From positions 1 to 12,283 of the forward strand of contig WRNQ01000037.1 in assembly GCA_009776565.1 (NCBI GenBank): a DNA stretch of 12,283 nt. The letters run 5' to 3'. This stretch comes from Synergistaceae bacterium. GTDB taxonomy: Bacteria; Synergistota; Synergistia; Synergistales; Aminobacteriaceae. Both the position numbers and the translations under genes were made by a program. The first letter of the stretch is position 1. Every line of letters starts with the position of its first letter. The notes under the pieces were generated by a model. It did no database searches and had not been told where the DNA came from. It saw only the letters and a list, made by a program, of their open reading frames with translations. Shown in pieces: positions 1-6,688 of the stretch.

Positions 1-16
1 AGCCGTTCATACTTTC

Positions 17-40
17 GAGAGGAACCCTATGGTTCCCCTC
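17..40. repeat. Imperfect 10-bp inverted repeat (hairpin)
   Basis: The arms at 17-26 and 31-40 pair over ten positions with one A-C mismatch, around the four-base loop CTAT. It lies downstream of the RHS toxin stop. No run of T follows it in the minus direction, so a terminator role is not supported by itself. It is one of at least three hairpins packed into the first 157 bases. Confidence 0.6.
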
Positions 41-62
41 GATTCTCCCCTCCTTCAAAGAG

Positions 63-85
63 GATGAGGGGGATTCCCCCTCATC
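63..85 (-). terminator. Perfect 10-bp stem, 3-base loop; candidate terminator of the RHS gene
   Basis: GATGAGGGGG at 63-72 is followed by ATT and then the exact reverse complement at 76-85. In the minus-strand transcript this GC-rich hairpin lies about 75 bases after the RHS stop codon and is followed by CTCTTT. The stem is strong but the U tract is poor. It could be an inefficient intrinsic terminator, an RNA 3' end stabiliser, or one arm of a dispersed palindromic repeat. Confidence 0.45.
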
Positions 86-93
86 ACTCCCCC

Positions 94-151
94 ATGGCCA
101 TGCCTATATGGTTCATAGGGTTTTGTGACTTCCGAAGGAAGGCATGGCCAT
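94..151. repeat. Exact 12-bp inverted repeat with nested hairpins
   Basis: ATGGCCATGCCT at 94-105 is the exact reverse complement of 140-151, with 34 bases between. Inside the interval a smaller inverted repeat pairs CTTCC at 129-133 with GGAAG at 137-141, and CCTAT at 103-107 can pair with ATAGG at 115-119. The nested, mutually exclusive pairings suggest a structured 3' untranslated RNA or a palindromic mobile repeat. No coding sequence is seen in 1-157. Confidence 0.65.
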
Positions 152-157
152 AAAGTA

Positions 158-3100
158 TCATATACACAACAACGCTAAACTGGCGCCTCCCGTAAGCCCG
201 GCTAAGCCAATTGCTAACCCCGCAATAAGAATTGCCGCCGCCGCGCCGATTATAACATCTTTAGGGTCCACCGGCGTAATTGCGGCCCAACTGTCGGGAA
301 CGTACGGCTGCTGCGCTTCTTCTTCCTGCTTCTCATTGCTTTTTGAATTTTGTCCGGTGTTTTCATTCTTCTTAGAAAAAGCATAAGAATTTCTGCGTGT
401 ATTGTCTGTAACATACCCCCAATATATCATTCCAGGTTCATTAGGGAATGTGTAATAGCGAATACTCAGTCTTGGATTTAAGTTGCTGGGTAATGTCCAT
501 TTGTCGGGGTTGAATGAAACGCCGATTGGATTAACCCGCTTTCCCATATCTGTTAATGCTTTTATATAAGCTTGCCGCTGCACCGGACCGGTTATGCTTC
601 CATAGGGAAGTTCCGTCTTCCCTTTTTGAGAAATGGGCTTAATCTCATAGACTTCGGCGCCGGATTTATCATTCCAGATAATGATATCGGCATAACCAAC
701 GCCTGATGGGGAATAAGGGTATGGTTGAACAGCATATTCAATACTTGCAGTATCTCCATACAAGCTCTTTACCAGATCCTGCAGCTTATTGTGGGCTTCA
801 ACTCCTTCGTATCTTGTGTAATTGCCATCAGGATCAATAAAACACAGCGGATTGTTCCAACAGTACATATATGGGTGCATGGTAACGGGGTCGCTTATAA
901 AGCCGCCTACTGCGTCAACACTTGTAAATCTCCCAATTAATGGGTCATATTCTCTTGCCTGCGCAAAGTATGTCTGCGCGATATTGTCAAATTGATAGCC
1001 GGCGAAGCCAAAAGGTTGTTTGGCGCTGTCGCCTTTCTGCTCGATGCTGACCGCGCGGCTGCCGAACTCGTCATATGCGTAAGACTCTGTCAGGTTCCCG
1101 TAGCCGTTGATATATCTGAGCGGGCTTCCAAGATCATCTTGCAAAAAGATATGATCACCGGCGCTATCGGAGGAACTGGCGACATTGTCATCCCAAGCAA
1201 AGCTTTGAGTTCCGTTCTCATCGTGAAGTTGCAGAAGGTTGTGGTACTGTTTTGTCAGGTCAAGAACATAGCTGATATTTTTTGTTGGGTTCAGACTGTC
1301 TGTTATCTGTTTTCCAACCCTGAAACCTAAGCCGTTATACTCATAATCCGCTGTTTGCCCAACTGAGTTTGTCGCTTTAGTTAAGCGGTTAATCGGGCCA
1401 AATTCATAGGTGTTCTTAACAATACCGTTATCCGTTATCCGAGTCAAGTTGCCCCGGGCGTCATAGCTAAAATCCTGAACGCGAGTGTTATTTTTGAGGC
1501 GCGTAAGCTGATTTAACGAATTATAGGCGTATTCCGTCCTAACGTCTCTGTCCGCCACATAGTCTCGATTACCAAACCCGTCATAGCTGAATTCTTTTAT
1601 CTGTTTATCGTCTTTTATTACGCCGGTTAGCCTGGACAGCGCGTCATAGGTATATTTGAATTCGCCGCTTTCATCCTCCATACCCCGGCGATATTTCTGA
1701 ATGCCAACCTTGTTGATCATGTTGTCATATGAATAAGAGTACCTGTCCAGAACCCCGTCTTTATCACTGTGCGTGAGCTCTGAAATCAACCCCATATCAT
1801 TATACGCGTAACGAGTCCTGACGCCATTCGAAAATACCTTTTCACTTAATCTGCTGTTTTCATCGTATACATAATCTATTTGCCTGTTTCCATCAAACAG
1901 CTTATTGAGGCGCAGCGCCTCGTCATACTTGTATTCGACAACCTTTCCGTCCGGGTATTCCATGCTGGTTCTTTCTCCTGATGAACCAATTGTATACGAA
2001 ACCTCCCGCCCGTTATGATCAGTCACCTTCTTTGTCCTGCCGATCTCATCGGCCTCGACAACTGTAACACCCAGCCAATCCTTTATCTCGGTCAACTGTT
2101 TTAGCGGGTTATATGAGAGTTTGACGCTCTTTCCATCTGCGTAAACAACTTCTTCAAGATGATTTGTCACGCCATACCCATACTTTGTAAGAAAATTGTC
2201 TTTGTCCAGCTTGCTTAACACATTGCCCGCTTCATCATAATTATACGCTTCAGCGTTGCCCACTGCGTCGATGATTTTCTCAACTTGGCCCAACTCGTCT
2301 CGTTTGTATTTTGTAACATGAAGTCTTGAGTTTTGTTCATTCATCTTTTTTGCTTCATTGAGTTCGTCTAATTGCCTGGCTTCGATTAAGTCGCCAACCC
2401 TGTCATAATCATACTCGTTCTTATTGCCGAGAGGATCGGTAACAGTAACCAACCTGCCTGTAGGGGAATAGGTGTATTTGGTTGTATTATTGTTCGCGTC
2501 CGTCACGCTTGTTACATTCCCAACTGCGTCATACGCGTATTTCTTCACCTGGTTTTTGTTACTGCGAATACATATCACCCTATCCAGACAGTCATATTCA
2601 TAATTCAGGGAATACCCATCCTGCGATGTCTGAGATATTATATTCCCGTTTGCGTCAAAGGCGTAACCCGTACTTCTACCGTCCGGATAGATTATCTTTT
2701 TCAACAACCCTCCGGGCAAATATTCCAATCTTGTTTTTATACCGGCGGAATCTACAATCTCAGAGAGCCTATCCAGCGGAGTGTAACTGTATACCAGCAC
2801 CCTGCCGGAAGGATCTGTTTCCCTGATTTTCCGTCCTACTTTGTCGTAGGCAAAAACGCTTTTGTGTCCAAGCGGATTGGTAACATCCGTTATTTTGCCC
2901 ATATTGTTATAAGTAACACTTGTTTTCGCGCCGTCCGGTTCCGTTAATTCGCTGATCCTGTTAAGAGGGTCATAGGCAATATTGGTCTGCTCGCCGCGCA
3001 ATCCGGTAATGCTGGTTCTGTTGCCGTTTGGGTCGTACCCATACTTAACCTCATGGCCTTTAGCGTTTATCACCCTCTTAAGCCTGTTTAAATTGTCGTA

Positions 3101-5497
3101 TTCAAGGGTTGTCGCGTTGCCGTTTGCGTCTGTCCGCTTTGAAACATTCCACATACTGTCGTATTCAAACCCGGTTTCATTGCCTTCCTGATCGATTATC
3201 TTACCTGGTTTTCCCAGACAATTGTATTCCCATATTAGAACGCTTCCGTCAAAATCACGTATCTTTGTTACTTTTCCGTTGGCGTTGTATTCGTAACTGC
3301 GCTCGTCACCGTTCGCGTTAATTACCTTAACAATATCGTTTTTATCATTGTATTCAAAACAGGTTCTATTGCCGTTGCCGTCAATGGTTGCACTAACGCG
3401 GTTTACCTCGTCATATTCATATCTTTTAGTTGTTTGCGGCTCAGAGATTGTAATGATGTTGCCTTTATTGTCATACTCAAGATTAACCTCGCTGCCATCT
3501 GGTTGTATGATTTTAATGGGTAAGCCGTTTTCAGCGTATTCCGTTTTGGTTGTCCGGTCTATAGCGTCGATGATTTCTATGGCGTTGCCTTTAGAATCGT
3601 AGTTCATTCTTACTTTTTCTTCGCCGCATAGTTTTATACGCACAGGTTTATTGAAACGGTTATACTCCGTTTCAACCATTTCGCCGAGAGGGTTCCTGAC
3701 CTTTATTGGATTGCCCCTGTCGTCATAGGAGTATTTCGTTTCATTGCCGTTTTTATCTATAAACAACTCGCGAAGGTTCTGATCATTGTACTCGTATCTC
3801 TCGGAACCATCCTCGTAAACGGTTCCCACGCTTCTATATCTCTCGTCGTGGATATATACTATTTCGTTACCGTTTTGCTGCGTCATTATAAGTTTGTTCT
3901 CATCATCCTTATATTGATAATCAATTACTCCGCCATCCGGGAAAACCTGCCTGCTGACACGATGGCGATCATCATAGTCGTTGCTGAGGACGTCTGTTCC
4001 TAAGGGGTTTGTGATTTTTATCAGCTTGTTGTCTTTATTATACCCATATCTATGCTTGCCGCCATTCTCGTCTGAAATACAAATCAATACGTCTTCCATG
4101 TACTCAAAGCTCACTGTTCTCCCCGTGTTGTCGCAAACTTGGAGTAGTTTTCCGTTTTCTTTATTTCGGTCGTTTCCTGTATATCCTGCGTTTCCATTGT
4201 TTTCACCGTTTTCTTTATTTTCTGCACATTCTGTATTATCTGCACATTCCGCACATTCTGCGCATTCTTCATTTTCTGCACATTCTTCATAACGAAATTC
4301 GAAAGTGGCGCCGGAGTTGTTTCTTGCATATGTCAAAATGCCTTTTTCATCATATGTCATTTCAATAAAGTTAGCATTTCGATCCTCTTTCCTTAACAGT
4401 TTGCCAAACGAGTCGAAAGTGTACTTTAATCCGGCGTGGGTTTGATATTCCAATGCGCCGTCTTTTACCCTCAAGTGGTTATCAACGCCCTGGCTCTGAT
4501 AATACTGTCCTCTGTCGCTTCTTATAAATATCTCCTGCTTACCGTCTTCATGGAATACAGTAGCCTGGCTATCTTTTATGGAAATACTGACCTCAAAGTT
4601 ATGTACCCATCCAAACCCAAGGGAATTCCCGCGTTGTTCCAGCGCGTTATAGAACGCCACAAATGACATAGGGAACAGTCCTTTTGTCTTGAGAAACTCA
4701 TTTTGATATACAAAATTGCCCGTCGCTAAGTTAACTGGATCGCCGCCAAATAAACAACAGGAATTGCTCACCCCAAACAACGACGCGACAAAAGCGCCTA
4801 TGGGATTCACCTTAGCCAGAGCCGCTATGCCCTTTAATCCTATTTCCCCAAGCATTGCAAGTAATTGCCCGCCAAACTCAGGCCAGCGTTTCGACCTGAC
4901 AAACTCAGACTCCCACTGCTTCATTGTCCGTTCAAGTTCGTCAACGCCTTCTTCATATTCATTTATAGCTTTTATCAGCTTTCTTAAGTTGCTCTGGCAA
5001 CCTTCAATTTCTCTCGATGAAGAATTTATTTCATTTAAAATAGATAGTTTCGAATATCTAAAACTATTATTGAGCTGTTTCAGCTTCTGCAAATCGGAAC
5101 GGTATCTGTCATATTCGTCAATTGCCTTCTGACAATTGCGGCAAACGGCTGCCTTTGCTTGCCGTGATAAACTTAACAGATTTTTTGCGCCGCTGGTGTT
5201 TCCGCCGAATAGTCCCGCAAAGCTTAATGCCTGCCTGTTTAGGTTTTCCGATAAATCCAGGACTTTTTTAAGCGTATCCCTGACAAGAAGAAGATTATCA
5301 ATGTATATAGAAAAGTCATCTTCCCACTGCCTGCTTTTCTCGGAAAAAACCTCTGAACTTTCACCTTTCCAGCCATTAGTAGTTAGATTACCGACAGCTT
5401 GGGACGATTCTTTTTTTAAGCTGTTCATATCAGTTATGGCTTTATTTAGAAACTTAACAACTCGCTCAAGTATTGGAATGCTTAATTGAAAATCCAT
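158..5497 (-). CDS. WXG-headed RHS-repeat polymorphic toxin with candidate PD-(D/E)XK nuclease tip
   Basis: This 1779-residue protein is a probable T7SS-exported antibacterial toxin. Residues 1-230 are helical with a W-K-G turn at 43-45, as in WXG100/LXG-type substrates, and there is no signal peptide. A hydrophobic stretch (about 211-250) leads to GDPVNLATGNF (252-262), the motif of DUF6531 at the head of RHS shells. YD repeats fill roughly 360-1500. The core includes GFAGYQFDN and ends at DPDGN (1555-1559), where RHS proteins usually release the toxin. The last 220 residues are variable. EGVEAHNKL, then GYADI (D1604) and YEIKP (E1618, K1620), followed by a Q-containing helix, fit a PD-(D/E)XK nuclease fold. 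A low-complexity tail and a Gly/Ala-rich hydrophobic end (about 1748-1779) follow. The ATG at 5497 has GGGAG five bases upstream. The architecture is clear; the nuclease assignment rests on motifs only. Confidence 0.9.
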   Translation of the reverse strand: MDFQLSIPILERVVKFLNKAITDMNSLKKESSQAVGNLTTNGWKGESSEVFSEKSRQWEDDFSIYIDNLLLVRDTLKKVLDLSENLNRQALSFAGLFGGNTSGAKNLLSLSRQAKAAVCRNCQKAIDEYDRYRSDLQKLKQLNNSFRYSKLSILNEINSSSREIEGCQSNLRKLIKAINEYEEGVDELERTMKQWESEFVRSKRWPEFGGQLLAMLGEIGLKGIAALAKVNPIGAFVASLFGVSNSCCLFGGDPVNLATGNFVYQNEFLKTKGLFPMSFVAFYNALEQRGNSLGFGWVHNFEVSISIKDSQATVFHEDGKQEIFIRSDRGQYYQSQGVDNHLRVKDGALEYQTHAGLKYTFDSFGKLLRKEDRNANFIEMTYDEKGILTYARNNSGATFEFRYEECAENEECAECAECADNTECAENKENGENNGNAGYTGNDRNKENGKLLQVCDNTGRTVSFEYMEDVLICISDENGGKHRYGYNKDNKLIKITNPLGTDVLSNDYDDRHRVSRQVFPDGGVIDYQYKDDENKLIMTQQNGNEIVYIHDERYRSVGTVYEDGSERYEYNDQNLRELFIDKNGNETKYSYDDRGNPIKVRNPLGEMVETEYNRFNKPVRIKLCGEEKVRMNYDSKGNAIEIIDAIDRTTKTEYAENGLPIKIIQPDGSEVNLEYDNKGNIITISEPQTTKRYEYDEVNRVSATIDGNGNRTCFEYNDKNDIVKVINANGDERSYEYNANGKVTKIRDFDGSVLIWEYNCLGKPGKIIDQEGNETGFEYDSMWNVSKRTDANGNATTLEYDNLNRLKRVINAKGHEVKYGYDPNGNRTSITGLRGEQTNIAYDPLNRISELTEPDGAKTSVTYNNMGKITDVTNPLGHKSVFAYDKVGRKIRETDPSGRVLVYSYTPLDRLSEIVDSAGIKTRLEYLPGGLLKKIIYPDGRSTGYAFDANGNIISQTSQDGYSLNYEYDCLDRVICIRSNKNQVKKYAYDAVGNVTSVTDANNNTTKYTYSPTGRLVTVTDPLGNKNEYDYDRVGDLIEARQLDELNEAKKMNEQNSRLHVTKYKRDELGQVEKIIDAVGNAEAYNYDEAGNVLSKLDKDNFLTKYGYGVTNHLEEVVYADGKSVKLSYNPLKQLTEIKDWLGVTVVEADEIGRTKKVTDHNGREVSYTIGSSGERTSMEYPDGKVVEYKYDEALRLNKLFDGNRQIDYVYDENSRLSEKVFSNGVRTRYAYNDMGLISELTHSDKDGVLDRYSYSYDNMINKVGIQKYRRGMEDESGEFKYTYDALSRLTGVIKDDKQIKEFSYDGFGNRDYVADRDVRTEYAYNSLNQLTRLKNNTRVQDFSYDARGNLTRITDNGIVKNTYEFGPINRLTKATNSVGQTADYEYNGLGFRVGKQITDSLNPTKNISYVLDLTKQYHNLLQLHDENGTQSFAWDDNVASSSDSAGDHIFLQDDLGSPLRYINGYGNLTESYAYDEFGSRAVSIEQKGDSAKQPFGFAGYQFDNIAQTYFAQAREYDPLIGRFTSVDAVGGFISDPVTMHPYMYCWNNPLCFIDPDGNYTRYEGVEAHNKLQDLVKSLYGDTASIEYAVQPYPYSPSGVGYADIIIWNDKSGAEVYEIKPISQKGKTELPYGSITGPVQRQAYIKALTDMGKRVNPIGVSFNPDKWTLPSNLNPRLSIRYYTFPNEPGMIYWGYVTDNTRRNSYAFSKKNENTGQNSKSNEKQEEEAQQPYVPDSWAAITPVDPKDVIIGAAAAILIAGLAIGLAGLTGGASLALLCI
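4151..4288 (-). repeat. Minisatellite coding for an ECA/Asn-Gly low-complexity insert in the RHS shell
   Basis: Residues about 404-449 of the RHS protein break the YD pattern. They contain five E-C-A motifs at irregular 3-9 residue spacing (EECA, EECA, AECA, AECA, TECA), followed by a stretch rich in Glu, Asn, Gly and Lys. In DNA this is a degenerate 9-12 bp unit around GCACATTCT, read from the plus strand. Units are multiples of three, so gain or loss by slippage would keep the frame. The Cys content is unlike the rest of the shell. Confidence 0.75.
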
Positions 5498-5598
5498 TTC
5501 AGCTCCCAGCCAACATCGGCTCGTGATAATTCCTGTCCGCCGACGTCAAAGTTTTTATTTCCCAATGCGCTTATTTCATTCTTTATTCGGAGCGCCAT
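5482..5598 (-). CDS. Short ORF (38 aa) overlapping the RHS start; possible relic
   Basis: ATG at 5598 opens a 38-codon frame beginning MALRIKNEISALG and ending ADVGWELKWIFN. Its stop lies 16 bases inside the RHS gene, in another frame, which is a typical translational-coupling overlap. No convincing Shine-Dalgarno precedes the ATG. The same frame runs back to the stop of the DUF4304-like gene with two intervening stops, both created by a 15-bp tandem duplication. It may be a small leader gene, the 3' remnant of a decayed gene, or chance. I do not recognise the peptide. Confidence 0.3.
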   Translation of the reverse strand: MALRIKNEISALGNKNFDVGGQELSRADVGWELKWIFN

Positions 5599-5616
5599 TG
5601 ATGATCGGTTCTCTTT

Positions 5617-5646
5617 ATGTTTTTATTCAATATGTTTTTATTCAAT
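5617..5646. repeat. Perfect 15-bp tandem duplication
   Basis: ATGTTTTTATTCAAT occurs twice in direct succession (5617-5631 and 5632-5646) between the DUF4304-like gene and the RHS gene. On the transcribed strand each copy reads ATTGAATAAAAACAT and carries a TAA in the frame of the 38-codon ORF downstream. Because it is 15 bp long, the duplication itself does not shift frame. I found no convincing promoter built from it. Confidence 0.85.
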
Positions 5647-5745
5647 TTGGAGGCTTTTTGAATATATAGAAAATAAATGCGGATCCGCCGGCGGCAACGG
5701 CTCTCCTACCGCCAAACCAACCCCACAGCCAACTTCGGGTCCGTA

Positions 5746-6480
5746 TCACCTTTTGGATTGTTTTATTTCCATATACTTTTTATAAGCCCTTTTACCCTGG
5801 AAAGTTTCTATGTAACTCTCCAGGGAGTATTCTTCGTTTTTATTAATATACGCTTCTATATATTCGCGGTCATTCTTATCCATGGCTTCTTTCATAAGGT
5901 AATAACTATCCCGCATTTGCTCAAATTCTTTTTGTTTAGACGGGCTTGGGTGGGTCTCAGTTCCCCAGTTATTCCTCCACGCGCCGAGAGTTCGTTCGAT
6001 CCTGGCTTCCATTGACTTTTGAGCCATTTCGTAATTTCCCAAAACTAAAAAAATATCATAAAATATAGCCTTATCAACAATACGGCTATAGCGTCCAGGG
6101 TGTAACTTTATAGTGTTTTCAAAATAGCTCCTATAGTCAACGCAGTTGTCGAAGTATGGGAATATGTGTTTCTGGCATAAAGACAAACTTTCCGGTAGCT
6201 GCTGCAAGTATTCATCATTTTTATATTCCCATTCATATTCCATCCCAAGCAATTCGCTCAACCTCTCCCCGTCAATAAAGGTTTCGGACTCGTAACCCGA
6301 ACAGAGCGGATAAATTTCAAACTGAATGGTATAACAATTATCGCCAAAAGAAGTATAGCTCAACAATTGGATGATTTTGCCATTGTACAGCCGGTGATAG
6401 ATATTTCCTTTTCGAGCAAAACCGTTGGCAGTCATAACCGGGTTATAAACATCTTTATAAGCCTGAATAAATGTTATCAT
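5746..6480 (-). CDS. DUF4304-like protein; candidate immunity or accessory protein of the RHS toxin
   Basis: This is a 244-residue soluble protein with no signal peptide or membrane segment. The first 95 residues resemble DUF4304: an N-terminal helix, then GFARKGNIYHRLYNGKIIQ (about 20-38), then a beta segment ending in IYPLC. The remaining 150 residues are helical and charged. DUF4304 proteins are of unknown function and are often seen near polymorphic toxins. ATG at 6480 has AGGAG ten bases upstream and a strong sigma-A promoter before it. The gene precedes the RHS gene in the same direction, separated by about 250 bases. Immunity genes usually follow their toxin, so an immunity role here is an inference from proximity and co-orientation. 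A true immunity gene could lie beyond the left edge. Confidence 0.75.
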   Translation of the reverse strand: MITFIQAYKDVYNPVMTANGFARKGNIYHRLYNGKIIQLLSYTSFGDNCYTIQFEIYPLCSGYESETFIDGERLSELLGMEYEWEYKNDEYLQQLPESLSLCQKHIFPYFDNCVDYRSYFENTIKLHPGRYSRIVDKAIFYDIFLVLGNYEMAQKSMEARIERTLGAWRNNWGTETHPSPSKQKEFEQMRDSYYLMKEAMDKNDREYIEAYINKNEEYSLESYIETFQGKRAYKKYMEIKQSKR

Positions 6481-6520
6481 AATTAACTTGCTCCTAATTA
6501 AGCGGCCCTATAATTCTATG

Positions 6521-6547
6521 TTTTGTATATTTTGTATATTTTGTCAT
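6521..6547. repeat. Short 9-bp tandem repeat in the leader of the DUF4304-like gene
   Basis: TTTTGTATA occurs twice in tandem (6521-6529, 6530-6538), followed by a third partial copy TTTTGTCAT (6539-6547). It sits just downstream of the predicted -10 box at 6552-6557, so it covers the expected transcription start and early leader. Its role is unknown. It may be an operator-like repeat or simple AT-rich sequence. Confidence 0.6.
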
Positions 6548-6551
6548 TGCT

Positions 6552-6580
6552 ATTTTAACATGTTTATGCCTTGTTATCAA
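6552..6580 (-). promoter_or_regulatory. Sigma-A type promoter with extended -10, driving the DUF4304-like/RHS unit
   Basis: Read on the minus strand, TTGATA (6580-6575) and TAAAAT (6557-6552) are separated by exactly 17 bases, and TG lies one base before the -10. Each hexamer matches consensus at five of six positions. The predicted start of transcription, near 6545, leaves a leader of about 65 bases to the ATG at 6480. This supports the DUF4304-like and RHS genes forming a unit separate from the stalk-domain gene upstream. Confidence 0.7.
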
Positions 6581-6597
6581 TCAGTTGTCCCACAACG

Positions 6598-6675
6598 TTA
6601 CTGTGACGCCACTGAACATAAACCAAGTATACAGACCAGTAATATGGTTATTTTATAGAAAGCCCCGCTATTCAT
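6598..6675 (-). CDS. Small hydrophobic peptide (25 aa), possible membrane or truncated lipoprotein leader
   Basis: ATG at 6675 opens 25 codons. The peptide starts MNSGAFYK and continues with a hydrophobic stretch containing ILLVCILGLCSVASQ, then TAA. GGGGTGA lies five bases upstream of the ATG, immediately after the stop of the stalk-domain gene 13 bases away, so co-translation is plausible. A short charged N-terminus, about 14 hydrophobic residues and two Cys look like a single-pass micropeptide. They also resemble the leader of a lipoprotein whose mature part is lost, although ILGLC is not a clean lipobox. I do not recognise a family. Confidence 0.45.
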   Translation of the reverse strand: MNSGAFYKITILLVCILGLCSVASQ

Positions 6676-6688
6676 GCTGTCACCCCAT

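Noticed and set aside
4111..4329. Minus-strand 72-codon ORF rich in Asn, Val and Gln
   Set aside because: It is an alternative frame through the ECA minisatellite inside the RHS gene; its repetitive composition comes from the DNA repeat.
144..5489. Many plus-strand ORFs of 60-140 codons antisense to the RHS gene
   Set aside because: They are frames opposite a repetitive gene with strong domain evidence, have no consistent ribosome binding sites or family features, and share their breaks with the YD repeat periodicity.
5617..5646. The 15-bp tandem duplication as a promoter for the RHS gene
   Set aside because: TTGAAT occurs in it, but no -10 hexamer of acceptable quality lies 16-18 bases downstream.
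5672..5700. GC-rich palindromes (GCGGATCCGC, CCGCCGGCGG) as a terminator of the DUF4304-like gene
   Set aside because: The palindromes have no loop and the following ATTTATTTTC is not a clean T run, so a terminator is not supported and the RHS gene is more likely co-transcribed.
5645..5747. GTG-initiated Trp/Gly-rich frame overlapping the stop of the DUF4304-like gene
   Set aside because: No ribosome binding site at usable spacing, low-complexity composition, and a competing frame through the same bases reads at least as well.
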